45,349 nt of DNA from Verrucomicrobiia bacterium (GCA_030431475.1 JAUIJD010000037.1:1-45349), one strand, 5' to 3'. Shown: positions 29,160 through 38,225, numbered from the stretch's first letter. Made by a program: numbers and translations. Notes: generated by a model not told the origin, from the sequence alone.

Positions 29160-31910
29160 TCAGGGCTGGGCTTTGATCCAGACGGTCGAGCTCGGGCCGT
29201 CGGTGCGACGCGCCCCATCGCCGCCGCCGGTGGCTCCCGGGCCGCCGAAGCTGCCGTCGCCCTTGACGCCGTCGCGGTTGGCGCGGGCGTAGTAGGGGAT
29301 CGCGAGGAGATCGTCGCCGTCGGCCCACTTGCCCTTCATCACCTTGATGCCGCCGAGCAGGTCGGGCTTCCACTCCATCGTCAGCGGGGCGCGGGTGTCG
29401 ATGGCGCGCTGGATGTCCTGGTCGGCGCGCTCCACGCAGTAGACGAGCGGCCCGTAGCGCAGCGCGACCTGGCCCTTGGTGGCCTCGATTTTGTCGCTGC
29501 CCTTCACGATCTGTGGCTTCATCGGAATCCCGAAGCTCACCTTGTCGCCCTTCCTCCAGGTCCGGGTGATCACGGCGTAGCCGCGCTCGATCTCCGGTTC
29601 GATGGACTCGCCGTTGAGCGTCACCGGGCCGATGCCGTCGGCCTCCGGACGCGCGGAATAGAGGACGCTCACATCCCGCTCGGGCACGCGGAGGCGCAGG
29701 GAGAACTCCTTCTCCTCGGCCGGATTCACCGTGATCGCGACCTTGCCGTCCCACGGGTAGTCGGTTTCCTGAACCATCTCGACATCGGTGCCGGCGACAT
29801 CGCGGACCTGGATGGTGCCGCCGATGAAGAGGTTCACGTAGAGCCCGTCGTCGCCCTTCACGTAGGTCCAGGTCGGGACCATCAGCAGGGTGCGGGGAAT
29901 GTTGCCGACGCAGCAGGGGCAGACGTGCCAGTCGTAGCGGGCGCCGTAGGTGGTCAGCGGGTTCTGGTAGTAGAAATGCTCGCCGGGGAGGTCGATCGAC
30001 CCGAGCAGGGCGTTGTACATCGTCTCCTCGTAGAGGCTCGCGAATTTCGCGTCGTGGTAGGCGAGATTGAGCTTGTACTCGAAGAAGATCATGCCGGTGC
30101 TTGAGCAGGACTCGCAGTAGGCGTCGTGTCGCAGCGAATAGTCGGGCCCGAAGCCTTCCGAACTCTCGCCGCTGCCGATGCCACCGGTGACGTAGTACTT
30201 CCGGTTCACGATGTTGTCCCACAGCGACATCACCGCGCTCTCGTAGTCGGTGTCGCCGGTCTCCGCGGCGATGTCGGCCATGCCGGAATAGGTGTAGGAC
30301 GCGCGGACGGCGTGGCCGACCGCCTCGTACTGCTGCTGCACCGGCAGGTGGCTCTGGTCGTATTCGTGGCAGACGTCGCCGTGGCCCCGGTTGCCGAGGA
30401 GGAACTTGGCGAGCGCGATGTAGGCGTCGCCGCGGCCGTTGCCTTCCATGTCGTTGACGAAGCGGCCGAAGCGGACGAGGCCCTGCTCCATCTGCTGGTG
30501 CTCGTCATACCACGCCTTCTTGCCTTCTTCCGGGCCGATGTTCCTCACCCAGCAGTCGGCGAGCTTCTTGGCGGCGTCGTAGAGCCGGGTGTCGCTGCCG
30601 TCGGTGAGCATGTAGTGGTTGATCGCCGACTCGAGGAAGTAGCCGGCGATGTAGCCCTCGTGGTTCTGGCGCTGGGCGGGGTTCCACTTCTCCGGCCAGT
30701 GGGCCCGGTCGGCGAGGGTGTAGGCCGTCTGCAGGTAGCCGTCCGGCTCCTGCGCCGAGAGGATGGTGGGAATCCACGACTCGAGCGTTTCGCGGAACAG
30801 CTTCTGCGCGGCGAGGATTTCTTCGTCGCCCTGCGCATCGACCATCAGCGCGATGCACATCGACTCGACGGTTTGCAGCACCCAGGCGTTGGAGAAGACG
30901 AGGCCCCTGTGCTTGTCGTGCGGCTCGCCGGCGAGTGCCTTCGCGGCCTCCTCGAAGTTCTCGATCCCGCCGGTGTTGAGGCTGCGGTCCTCGATCTTGC
31001 GGATGCAGTGCGGGATCCAGTTCACGATCAAGGCCTTCGCCCGGTCGTTCCACAGCGGATTGTCGATCTGATAGGGCGTGGTGTAGACGACATCCAGACG
31101 CTCTTCCTCGGGCGAGGAGACCACTTGCACGAGGAGTTGATCGTCGGCCGAGAGATCGCCGATCCGACCTTCGAGGCCGAGGGTGTAGGTGCCGAGTTCG
31201 GAGAAGGTCGCGGTGGTTACGGCCGCGTTTGCGTCGGCGAAGGACACGGTGCCCGGGCCGTCGATCTGGCTCCACGCCAGCTCGAGCGAATCCCGGCCCT
31301 TGTAGGCGCGGGCCTCGCCGCGGAGGTAGGTCTTGCCGTCGAGCATCACGAGGCGGTCGATCCCGGCGTCGATCGCGGGCGGGAAGTTCGGCGAGTCGCC
31401 GGTGTCGAGCACCCGCCACTCGAGGATGCCGGTGGACGAGTTGCCGCTGCCGTCGATTTCGAGCCGGAGCTTGTCGGTGGACACCGGGGCGAAGGTCATG
31501 CGGTTGAAGCGGTCGGCCGAGACCTCGCCGCCCTCCGCGTCCTCGACCTCGACGAAGGCGCTTCCGTCCCAGTATTTCACCCGGAAATCGGCGGGCAGGC
31601 GGACCCCCTGACGGTCGTCCCAGAAATAGACCTCGATGCCGTCGGTGTGGATCTCCTGCGGCCAGTCATACTGGACCCATTGCGTGCCGGTCGCCGGCCA
31701 GTTGCCGTAGGACCCGGTGCCGCGCTCGAGCGAGTTCTTCGGCGAGTTGCCGTCGTTGAGCGCCGCGAGGGTGGTGTCGCCGGAAACGGAGGACGTCGAC
31801 GGGGTCGCGACCAGCGCGAGGTTGGCGTCGTCGGCCAGCGCGGGCGAGGCCACGGCGGTGGCGGCCAGCAGCAGGGCCGGAAACGGGAATGCTTTATCGG
31901 TGGGGTTCAT
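29160..31910 (-). CDS. Secreted GH127 beta-L-arabinofuranosidase-like enzyme with discoidin-like domain
   Basis: The ATG at 31910 gives 916 residues with a signal peptide (ending VASPALADD). A discoidin-like domain (about 28-175) contains WVQYDWPQEIHTDGIEVYF. A PKD/cadherin-like region (about 180-285) has ELAWSQIDGPGTVSF and GTYTLGLEG. The catalytic barrel (about 300-720) has the GH127 hallmarks VCHEYDQSHLPV, AVGHAVRASY and the metal centre: Glu600 and Cys602 (YCESCSS) and Cys666-Cys667 (CPCCVGN). These equal the Glu/Cys/Cys/Cys set of Bifidobacterium HypBA1, which removes beta-L-arabinofuranose from hydroxyproline-linked arabino-oligosaccharides. It heads an operon with two HExxH proteins and a GH43 enzyme. 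A LacI-like operator lies 72-85 bp upstream. Confidence 0.94.
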   Translation of the reverse strand: MNPTDKAFPFPALLLAATAVASPALADDANLALVATPSTSSVSGDTTLAALNDGNSPKNSLERGTGSYGNWPATGTQWVQYDWPQEIHTDGIEVYFWDDRQGVRLPADFRVKYWDGSAFVEVEDAEGGEVSADRFNRMTFAPVSTDKLRLEIDGSGNSSTGILEWRVLDTGDSPNFPPAIDAGIDRLVMLDGKTYLRGEARAYKGRDSLELAWSQIDGPGTVSFADANAAVTTATFSELGTYTLGLEGRIGDLSADDQLLVQVVSSPEEERLDVVYTTPYQIDNPLWNDRAKALIVNWIPHCIRKIEDRSLNTGGIENFEEAAKALAGEPHDKHRGLVFSNAWVLQTVESMCIALMVDAQGDEEILAAQKLFRETLESWIPTILSAQEPDGYLQTAYTLADRAHWPEKWNPAQRQNHEGYIAGYFLESAINHYMLTDGSDTRLYDAAKKLADCWVRNIGPEEGKKAWYDEHQQMEQGLVRFGRFVNDMEGNGRGDAYIALAKFLLGNRGHGDVCHEYDQSHLPVQQQYEAVGHAVRASYTYSGMADIAAETGDTDYESAVMSLWDNIVNRKYYVTGGIGSGESSEGFGPDYSLRHDAYCESCSSTGMIFFEYKLNLAYHDAKFASLYEETMYNALLGSIDLPGEHFYYQNPLTTYGARYDWHVCPCCVGNIPRTLLMVPTWTYVKGDDGLYVNLFIGGTIQVRDVAGTDVEMVQETDYPWDGKVAITVNPAEEKEFSLRLRVPERDVSVLYSARPEADGIGPVTLNGESIEPEIERGYAVITRTWRKGDKVSFGIPMKPQIVKGSDKIEATKGQVALRYGPLVYCVERADQDIQRAIDTRAPLTMEWKPDLLGGIKVMKGKWADGDDLLAIPYYARANRDGVKGDGSFGGPGATGGGDGARRTDGPSSTVWIKAQP

Positions 31911-32327
31911 GCGAAAAGGGCGCGGAGGGTGAATGCCGATCAGATGGCCGCTCATTACCCGGTCGAGTGAAGTCATCGATCAGGAAGCGCTTTGTATTGC
32001 GGTAGGACAATCGAGGGGGGGACGAGGCCGGAGGGTTTTCGCGAGGGACTCCGCCGCATCCGTCCGGTGCCGTCGTACAGGGGGGGCGTGCAGCGGGTTC
32101 GGGCCGCGCCGGCGGTCGCTGGAACTCGCACGGACAATGGCGGCGGGAGCGCTGGAACATCACCCAATAGAAGCGGGATTTCACCCAGAAAAGCGACATG
32201 GCGTCTCAAATTGAGACAAGAGAGCGGCCGGGGCGACGGGGCGGGTCGAATGCAGGCGCTCCGGTCGTTCGGCCGCCCCCGCATTCCATTCGTTGACAGT
32301 GCTCTTCTGACTTTCAGAGTGTCCGCC
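31911..32327. promoter_or_regulatory. 417-bp divergent intergenic region with two candidate operators
   Basis: I see no gene here. AGGAAGCGCTTTGT (31982-31995), with a perfect AAGCGCTT centre, is LacI-operator-like and closer to the GH127 gene. GTCTCAAATTGAGAC (32203-32217) is a perfect 15-bp palindrome with a single central base, 111-125 bp upstream of the GH105 start, and is unlike the other operator candidates. The remaining sequence is GC-rich. An open frame extends upstream of 32328 through this region but lacks protein-like composition. Confidence 0.5.
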
Positions 32328-33470
32328 ATGCAGGCGTCGAAAGTGTGCGGGTTCGTGATTGCGGGGTGTCTGGTCGTCATTCCGGGGCTGCGGGCCGGGG
32401 AGCCGGTCCGGACCAAGGCGGAGGTGCTGGAGGTGATCGGCAAGGTGAACGATCACTGGCAGGAGCAGCACCCGGAGCATGGAAGTGCGTTCTGGCACCG
32501 GGCCGTCTACCACGTCGGCAACATGGCGGCCTACGAGGTCACGAAGGATCGCGATTATCTGCGCTTCTCCACGGAGTGGGCGGAGCGCAACGACTGGAAG
32601 GGCGCGAAGTCGGACAACCGGGACGAGTGGCGCTACGACTACGGTGAAACCGACCGCCACGTCCTCTTCGGCGACTGGCAGGTGTGCTTTCAGGTCTATT
32701 TCGACCTCTACAAGGAGTCCAGGCGGGCGAAGCGGATCGAGCGGGCGAAGGAGGTGATGAGCTACCAGATCACCACCCCGGAAAAGGACTACCTGTGGTG
32801 GTCCGACGGACTCTTCATGGTGATGCCGGTGATGTCCGAGATGTTCGTCCTGACCGGTGACGACGAGTATCTGACGAAACTCCGCGAGTATTTCGATTAC
32901 GCCCGTGACCTGATGTACGACGAGGAGGAGGGGCTGTTCTTCCGCGACGCGAAGTACGTTTACCCCAGGCACAAGTCGGTGAACGGCCGGAAGGATTTCT
33001 GGGCCCGGGGCAACGGCTGGGTTTTCGCCGCGCTTCCGATGGTGATCGACGACCTTCCGGAGGATCATCCGGACCGCGCGCACTATCTCGAAATCTACCG
33101 GGAGATGGCCGCGGGCCTCAAGGCGTCGCAGCAGGAGGACGGCTACTGGACACGCAGCATTCTGGATCCCGCGCACGCGCCCGGCCCCGAGGCCAGCGGC
33201 ACGGCGTTCTTCACCTGCGGATTTCTGTGGGGACTGCGGACGGGCGTGCTCGATTCGGGCGACTACGGTCCGGTCGCACGGGAGGCCTGGGACTTCCTGA
33301 CGACCACCTCGCTGCAGGACGACGGCCGGGTCGGCTACATCCAGCCGATCGGCGAGAAGGCGATCCCGGGGCAGGTGGTGGACGCGAGTTCCACGGCCGA
33401 CTTCGGGGTGGGGGCCTTCCTGCTGGCGGCGGCCGAGATGGTCCGTTTCGTCGAATCCTCGACGCAGTAG
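32328..33470 (+). CDS. Secreted GH105 unsaturated glucuronyl/galacturonyl hydrolase
   Basis: The ATG at 32328 gives 380 residues with a signal peptide ([23 protein letters not shown]). The normal GH105 length is about 370. Family features include [11 protein letters not shown], the catalytic Asp160 in [13 protein letters not shown], the active-site loop [14 protein letters not shown] and [14 protein letters not shown]. These enzymes remove the 4,5-unsaturated uronic acid left at the non-reducing end after a polysaccharide lyase has cut rhamnogalacturonan or ulvan. The reaction is a hydration of the double bond. Its presence implies an upstream lyase; the only lyase-like sequence in this window is the PL14-like domain at 7503-10382. 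Secretion is notable because many GH105 enzymes are cytoplasmic. Confidence 0.93.
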   Translation: MQASKVCGFVIAGCLVVIPGLRAGEPVRTKAEVLEVIGKVNDHWQEQHPEHGSAFWHRAVYHVGNMAAYEVTKDRDYLRFSTEWAERNDWKGAKSDNRDEWRYDYGETDRHVLFGDWQVCFQVYFDLYKESRRAKRIERAKEVMSYQITTPEKDYLWWSDGLFMVMPVMSEMFVLTGDDEYLTKLREYFDYARDLMYDEEEGLFFRDAKYVYPRHKSVNGRKDFWARGNGWVFAALPMVIDDLPEDHPDRAHYLEIYREMAAGLKASQQEDGYWTRSILDPAHAPGPEASGTAFFTCGFLWGLRTGVLDSGDYGPVAREAWDFLTTTSLQDDGRVGYIQPIGEKAIPGQVVDASSTADFGVGAFLLAAAEMVRFVESSTQ

Positions 33471-33504
33471 GCGCCGCGTGGCTCTCTTGGGCCGTCGGGC
33501 GAAT

Positions 33505-33521
33505 CCCTCCGCAACGGAGGG
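33505..33521 (+). terminator. Stem-loop after the GH105 gene
   Basis: CCCTCCG (33505-33511) and CGGAGGG (33515-33521) form a perfect 7-bp GC-rich stem with a CAA loop, 35 bp after the GH105 stop. There is no T-tract, so termination is uncertain. Confidence 0.35.
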
Positions 33522-33532
33522 CCCGGGATCGC

Positions 33533-33546
33533 CGAAAACGCTTCCG
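33533..33546 (+). promoter_or_regulatory. LacI-type operator-like site
   Basis: CGAAAACGCTTCCG has the AANCGNTT core centred at 33539-33540, 46-59 bp upstream of the TIM-barrel gene start. It is in the same arrangement as the other sites of this type in the window. Confidence 0.45.
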
Positions 33547-33591
33547 GTGGGGCGGCGTCCGGGTTTGGATGTCGGCAACATCCAACGATTC

Positions 33592-34506
33592 ATGAATTCA
33601 CCCTCGCCTTCCCGCCGCCGTTTTCTCGCCACCGGCTCCGCCGCCCTCGGGGCCGGCCTGCTGCCCTCCCGTCTGCTTGCCGCCGATGGCAAACCGCTGT
33701 TCGAGATCTCCCTGGCCCAGTGGTCGCTGCACCGCACGCTCCGGGGCGGGAAGCTCGAGGCGCTGGATTTTCCCGCGGCCTCGAAGCGGGATTTCGGCAT
33801 TTCGGCCGTCGAGTACGTGAACCAGTTCTTCAAGGACAAGGCGAAGGACGAGAAATGGCTCGGGGAGCTGAAGAAACGCTGTGACGACCACGGGGTGACC
33901 AGCCTGCTGATCATGTGCGACGGCGAGGGGGCGCTCGGCGATGCCGACGAGGCGAAGCGGGCGAAGGCGGTCGACAACCACAAGAAGTGGGTCGAGGCGG
34001 CGAAGTTCCTCGGTTGCCACAGCATCCGCGTGAACGCGAGCTCGTCCGGCAGCTTCGAGGAGCAGCAGAAACGGGCGGCCGACGGGCTGGCCTCGCTCTC
34101 GGAGTTCGCCAAGCCGCACGGCCTGAACGTCATCGTCGAGAACCACGGTGGACTTTCCTCAAGCGGCAAGTGGCTCGCCGGAACCATTCGCATGGTCGAC
34201 ATGGACAACTGCGGCACGTTGCCGGATTTCGGCAACTTCCGGATTTCCAATCAGGAGCAGTATGACCGCTATCAGGGGGTGAAGGAGCTGATGCCCTTCG
34301 CCAAGGGCGTGAGCGCGAAGTCCCATGACTTCGATGACGACGGCAACGAGGTCCACACCGACTACCGCAAGATGCTCAAGATCGTCCTCGAGGCCGGTTA
34401 CCACGGCCATGTCGGCGTCGAGTACGAAGGCGGCAAGCTCTCCGAGGCCGACGGCATCAAGGCGACCAAGGCGCTCCTGGAGAAGGTGCGCGAGGAGCTG
34501 GCCTGA
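33592..34506 (+). CDS. Tat-exported sugar isomerase/epimerase-like TIM-barrel protein
   Basis: The ATG at 33592 gives 304 residues. The N-terminus [20 protein letters not shown] is a twin-arginine (Tat) signal, so the protein is exported folded, possibly with a metal cofactor. The rest is a xylose-isomerase-like (AP endonuclease 2 family) TIM barrel: [12 protein letters not shown] at the first strand, [27 protein letters not shown] and HVGVEYEGG at the end, with Glu and His residues placed to bind a divalent metal. Such proteins act as sugar isomerases or epimerases, but exported ones in PVC bacteria are mostly uncharacterised. It lies 121 bp after the GH105 gene, with a candidate operator and a hairpin between them, so it may be transcribed separately. 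Confidence 0.88.
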   Translation: MNSPSPSRRRFLATGSAALGAGLLPSRLLAADGKPLFEISLAQWSLHRTLRGGKLEALDFPAASKRDFGISAVEYVNQFFKDKAKDEKWLGELKKRCDDHGVTSLLIMCDGEGALGDADEAKRAKAVDNHKKWVEAAKFLGCHSIRVNASSSGSFEEQQKRAADGLASLSEFAKPHGLNVIVENHGGLSSSGKWLAGTIRMVDMDNCGTLPDFGNFRISNQEQYDRYQGVKELMPFAKGVSAKSHDFDDDGNEVHTDYRKMLKIVLEAGYHGHVGVEYEGGKLSEADGIKATKALLEKVREELA

Positions 34507-34534
34507 TCATCGGGCCGGGTGGGCCGGGCTGCCT

Positions 34535-35185
34535 TCAGCAAGGCTGGTGCTGCGGGGCTCCGAAGCACTTGAGCACGGCTTCGGTGCGCGTGTTCGCGTC
34601 GAGCTTGCGGTAGATGTTCTTGAGGTGGGAGCAGACCGTGGCCGTGCCGATCTTCATCCGGTCGGCGATCTCCTTGTTGATCAAGCCGTTGGCGACGAGT
34701 CGCATGACGGCCGCCTCGCGCTGGGTGAGCAGCGGACTCGGCTCGGAAACCCCGGTTTCCGGTGAGGAATCCCGGGCGGGGCGGAGGGCTCCCATGACGG
34801 AGAGGAGGCCCGGAGCGGCGTCCGGGGCGAAGGCCGAGGCGCTCAGGCACCCGACCGCACCGACTCCGAGGATCTCGGAGATTTCGGCCTGATCGTGGCG
34901 TGAGGTGATGGCGATGACGAGGGCATCCGGCAGAATCCGCCGGAGCCACTTGGTCGTGCTCAGCGCCTTGCCGCCCGGCAGGTCGAGCCCGATCAGGACC
35001 ACGTCGGGTTTCGCCCCTTCGATCTCGGCCAGACTTTCCACAATGTGCGACCAACTGCCGACGCATCGGTTGCGGGAATCGCTGCGGACGCTCCGGGAGA
35101 TCATCCGGTTGGTCGTCGGGTCGGCCACCAGGACGGCGATCCGAAGGTTCGCGGACTCCAGGCGGGGAGACGGGCTCGTGTGCAT
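34535..35185 (-). CDS. LuxR-type response regulator with degenerate receiver domain
   Basis: The ATG at 35185 gives 216 residues; a GTG at 35215 would add ten. A receiver-like domain (about 13-120) keeps the fold (RIAVLVADP, DVVLIGLDLPGG, ALVIAITSR). However, the phosphoacceptor position is Gly66 instead of Asp (PDVVLIGLD). The conserved Lys position is Ala116 (GCLSA), and only one acidic residue (Asp22) remains of the usual pair. It therefore cannot be phosphorylated in the normal way. The helix-turn-helix (about 151-208, LTQREAAVMRLVANGLINKEI) is typical LuxR/NarL. No kinase is adjacent. It may bind DNA constitutively or respond to a ligand or partner. It is convergent with the TIM-barrel gene and upstream of none of its neighbours. 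Confidence 0.9.
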   Translation of the reverse strand: MHTSPSPRLESANLRIAVLVADPTTNRMISRSVRSDSRNRCVGSWSHIVESLAEIEGAKPDVVLIGLDLPGGKALSTTKWLRRILPDALVIAITSRHDQAEISEILGVGAVGCLSASAFAPDAAPGLLSVMGALRPARDSSPETGVSEPSPLLTQREAAVMRLVANGLINKEIADRMKIGTATVCSHLKNIYRKLDANTRTEAVLKCFGAPQHQPC

Positions 35186-35342
35186 CTTGACGGGGTTTTC
35201 GCGGGTTCTCGACACCGACCGGCTTCCGATCGGAAGAGGGTGTCTACCGTGAGAGGCGCAATCCGCGCGCGAAACCCGCCAGCAAATCTGACAATTTTTT
35301 CGGGAGGGGAGGCAAAGGAGGCGCCGGGTCGGCGGCGGGGGC

Positions 35343-37514
35343 CTACTCTTCCACGCCGGAGGTCGCCTCCCGGAGGAGCAGGCGGGCGATGATCCAGTCG
35401 AACCACTGGCCGTCCGGGGTCCATTGGGTGTCGAGCGTTTCGGCGAAGCGGAGCTCGATCGGCTCTCCGGCGAGGCGGCATTCGGCGACGGCCTCGTTGT
35501 GATGGCCCCGTGCCTCGAAGCTCATGGCGAGGACGGCCTGGGCGGCGGCGACCCTCGATGCGGTGCCGGCCGGGTGGGAGATGCAGCGGCGGGCCCATTC
35601 TTCGGCGCGGTCGAAATCCCCGCTCCGATAGGCGGCCAGAGAAAGGCTCAGCATCTGCCAGGCTTCCATGACCTTGTTCGCTTCGTCCACCGGGCCCTCC
35701 CCGATGTGTTCCTCGATCACCGAGAGGAAGGGCTGGAGTTCGTCGAGCATCTCGGCCGGGGCGGGCCGGATCAGGCACGACTTCACCACCTCATCGGCGG
35801 CGTAGGGGTCCGAGGTGCCCGTGAAGCGGTCGATGGCGACCTTCCTCAGCCGGTCGTGGAGCTCGTCGTCGCCGGCATCGCAGACGAGGGCCGTGGCCGC
35901 CACAAAGTGGATGGTCACCGCCTCGACCTCGCGCTTGTCGATCCGGGCGAACGCCAGGGCCTTGGCGGCAAATCGATCGGCGGCCTCGTCCCAGCGGCCC
36001 TGCTCGAACAGCCACGTCCCGACCTCGTGGAAGACGTTGACCGCCTCAAGGGAGGCGGGGGCATCCCTGGGGGCGGCCTGCGCGAGCAGCGCATCCGCCG
36101 CGGCGATGTCGTTGTCGCGGAGCAGCACGGCCGCGTTCGCCACCGTCTCGCCCGCTTCGGCCTTCTTCCGCAGGCCCGCCTCGGCGATCCGCGCTTCCTC
36201 CGCGACCCAGCGGAGGCGTTCCTGCTCCATCAGCGCCTCGTGTTCCCGGGCCAGCAGCCAGGAGGTGAGGGCCAACCCCCCGAGCAGCGCGAGGAAGGCG
36301 AGGAAACCCGTCGCAAAGGGCACCTTGTTGCGACGAACGAGCTTGCCGAGGCGGTAGAAGGGGTCGGGTGGGCCGGCGATGACCGGCTCGTGCCGGAGGT
36401 GACGCTCGACATCGAGCGCCAGACCGTGGGCGGATTCGTAGCGTCGGTCGCGATTCCGATCGAGCGCCTTCATCGTGATCCAGTCGAGGTCCCGCTTCAT
36501 CTGATGGATCAGACGGGCGGGCGTGTCGCGGCGATGACCGGCAACGGCATCGATCCTGGAGTCGTCGTAGCTTGCCAGAAGCTTCGACGGCAGCGGCGGG
36601 TCCTCTTCCCCGAGGATGCGGCGGATCTCCTCCATCGGGAGGCCGTCGAGCCGCTCGGGGTCGAAGGGGGCGCGACCGGTCAGCAGCTCGAAGAGCACCG
36701 CGCCCAGGCTGTGGATGTCGGTCCGCGTGTCGATGTCGGATCCTCCGGCGGCGATCTCCGGGCTCATGTAGGCGGGGGTGCCGACGAAGCCATCCCCGAC
36801 CGTGAGCGTGAGGTCGTCGGCCGTGCCCTTGCTCGAGGCCTTGGCGATGCCGAAGTCGATGATCTTCGGGACCAGTTGGTCCTCCCGCTGGCGGACGAGG
36901 ATGTTCGAGGACTTGATGTCGCGGTGGACCACCCCCTTCTGGTGGGCGTGCTGGATCGCCCGGCAGACCTTGATGAAGAGCTCGAGTCGTTGGCGGATGT
37001 CCAGGCGTCTCTCGTCGCAGAAGCGCGTGATCTTCTCGCCGTCCACCAGCTCCATCACGAAGTAGGGGCGCCCGGATGCCGTGGCTCCGGCGTCGAGCAC
37101 GCGCGCAATGTTGGGGTGATCCATCATCGCCAGGGCCTGGCGTTCGAGCTCGAAGCGGGCGATCACCTTCTCGGTGTCCATGCCGAGGCGGATGATCTTG
37201 AGGGCGACCTTGCGCCGCACCGGCTCCTGCTGCTCGGCGAGATAGACGACGCCGTGTCCGCCGGCGCCGATGCGTTCGATCAGCCGGTAGCGCCCGATGC
37301 GGCCCCCGGCCGCCTCGCTCTCGGGAGGGGTGGAGGGGACCTTGGAATCGGGCTCGAAAAAGTCCGCGGCCTGATCCTCGAACTCGAAGAGGGACTCGAC
37401 CCGTCGCCTCAGGCCGGGGTCATCCCGGCATGCCTGTTCGAGCAGGGTGCGGCGCTCCTCGGGGCCCAGACCGGACGCCGCGAGGTAGAGGATCTTGTGG
37501 ATCGGAGAAGGCAC
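35343..37514 (-). CDS. Membrane Ser/Thr protein kinase, partner of ECF sigma factor 1
   Basis: The start is a GTG at 37514, 9 bp after the sigma-factor gene; the product has 723 residues. A helical N-terminus (about 1-60) precedes a complete Hanks-type kinase domain (about 74-345): glycine loop GAGGHGVVYLAE, Lys106 (VALKIIRLG), HRDIKSSN with Asp199, DFG with Asp220 and GTPAYMSPE. A transmembrane helix (about 395-416, ATGFLAFLALLGGLALTSWLL) leads to an alpha-helical C-terminal region of about 300 residues rich in Ala, Glu and Arg that may form TPR-like repeats. It is a clear paralogue of the kinase at 42410-44584. In this type of pair the kinase probably controls the sigma factor by phosphorylation. 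Confidence 0.94.
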   Translation of the reverse strand: MPSPIHKILYLAASGLGPEERRTLLEQACRDDPGLRRRVESLFEFEDQAADFFEPDSKVPSTPPESEAAGGRIGRYRLIERIGAGGHGVVYLAEQQEPVRRKVALKIIRLGMDTEKVIARFELERQALAMMDHPNIARVLDAGATASGRPYFVMELVDGEKITRFCDERRLDIRQRLELFIKVCRAIQHAHQKGVVHRDIKSSNILVRQREDQLVPKIIDFGIAKASSKGTADDLTLTVGDGFVGTPAYMSPEIAAGGSDIDTRTDIHSLGAVLFELLTGRAPFDPERLDGLPMEEIRRILGEEDPPLPSKLLASYDDSRIDAVAGHRRDTPARLIHQMKRDLDWITMKALDRNRDRRYESAHGLALDVERHLRHEPVIAGPPDPFYRLGKLVRRNKVPFATGFLAFLALLGGLALTSWLLAREHEALMEQERLRWVAEEARIAEAGLRKKAEAGETVANAAVLLRDNDIAAADALLAQAAPRDAPASLEAVNVFHEVGTWLFEQGRWDEAADRFAAKALAFARIDKREVEAVTIHFVAATALVCDAGDDELHDRLRKVAIDRFTGTSDPYAADEVVKSCLIRPAPAEMLDELQPFLSVIEEHIGEGPVDEANKVMEAWQMLSLSLAAYRSGDFDRAEEWARRCISHPAGTASRVAAAQAVLAMSFEARGHHNEAVAECRLAGEPIELRFAETLDTQWTPDGQWFDWIIARLLLREATSGVEE

Positions 37515-37523
37515 GGGAGGAGT

Positions 37524-38084
37524 TCAGGAGTTCTCCTCCTGGATGAGCTGGTAGAGACGCCCGCGGGCATAGGCCCACTGGCGTTCGACCGTCCGCAGGC
37601 TCACCTCGTCGAGGCGGGCGACTTCTTCATTGGTAAGTCCCCCGAAGAACTTCAGTGAGATGACCCGGGCGCTTTCGGCGTCCTCTTGCTCCAACTGCTT
37701 GAGGGCCTCGTCCACCATGAGGATGCGTTCGTCCTCGGTGGCATCGGCGACCTCGAGGGAGCCGAGGTCGGCGGTCGCCTGCCCCGATCCGCGCTTGGCG
37801 GTCGCCTTGGCGCGGGCCCGGTCGACAAGGATGTTCCGCATCGCCTTGGCGGCGGCGCGGAAGAAGTGCGCCTTGTCGTTCCATTCGCGGGCTTCGTCCT
37901 TGGTGAGGCGCAGCCAGGCTTCATGGACGAGGGCGGTCGCCTGCAGCGTCTGTCCGGGGGCCTCGCGGGTGAGGCGCCTCGAGGCGAGCGAACGGAGTTC
38001 GTCGTACACGAGGGGGAGCAACTCCCTCGCGACAGGCCTGCCGTTCTCGCTGGCCGCCTTCAGGATCTCCGTGAGCTTGTCCAT
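37524..38084 (-). CDS. ECF-family RNA polymerase sigma factor 1 (kinase-linked type)
   Basis: The ATG at 38084 gives 186 residues, the usual size. Region 2 (about 20-95) contains ELLPLVYDELRSLASRRL and LVHEAWLRL, then FFRAAAKAMRNILVDRARAK. Region 4 (about 125-180) contains RVISLKFFGGLTNEEVARL and TVERQWAYARGRLYQLI. These phrases mark the ECF subgroup common in Planctomycetota, Verrucomicrobiota and Acidobacteriota that sits next to Ser/Thr kinases and lacks an anti-sigma factor. The frame continues upstream of 38084 but runs across the intergenic region and the broken GH30 gene on the opposite strand. It forms an operon with the kinase gene downstream. Confidence 0.94.
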   Translation of the reverse strand: MDKLTEILKAASENGRPVARELLPLVYDELRSLASRRLTREAPGQTLQATALVHEAWLRLTKDEAREWNDKAHFFRAAAKAMRNILVDRARAKATAKRGSGQATADLGSLEVADATEDERILMVDEALKQLEQEDAESARVISLKFFGGLTNEEVARLDEVSLRTVERQWAYARGRLYQLIQEENS

Positions 38085-38225
38085 GGCCGTCGCCTGCAAG
38101 ACTCTACCGACAAGCGATTCTGTCAACCCGTGGGCTGAGCGGGCCACAGGCCGTTGGCGGGTTTCTCCGAAAGAAAGCGGTTGTCGAAGGCAACGGGGAA
38201 TCCGTTCCGGATCCCATTGAAATCC
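38085..38225. promoter_or_regulatory. Divergent gap between sigma factor 1 and the broken GH30 gene, with LacI-like site
   Basis: AGAAAGCGGTTGTC (38172-38185) has the AANCGNTT core (AAGCGGTT), 41-54 bp upstream of the GH30 pseudogene start. It is the least symmetric of the six sites. No clear -35/-10 pair for the sigma gene is visible. Confidence 0.35.

Noticed and set aside
32293-32321. A sigma-70 promoter with TTGACA just before the GH105 start
   Set aside because: The only -10 at a suitable distance (CAGAGT/AGAGTG) is poor and would put the transcript start next to the ATG.
32181-34250. A long minus-strand frame opposite the GH105 and TIM-barrel genes
   Set aside because: It spans two well-supported genes on the other strand and their intergenic gap, and its translation shows no family motif.
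34507-34534. A terminator between the convergent TIM-barrel and response-regulator genes
   Set aside because: The 28-bp gap is GC-rich but has no stem with a T-tract.
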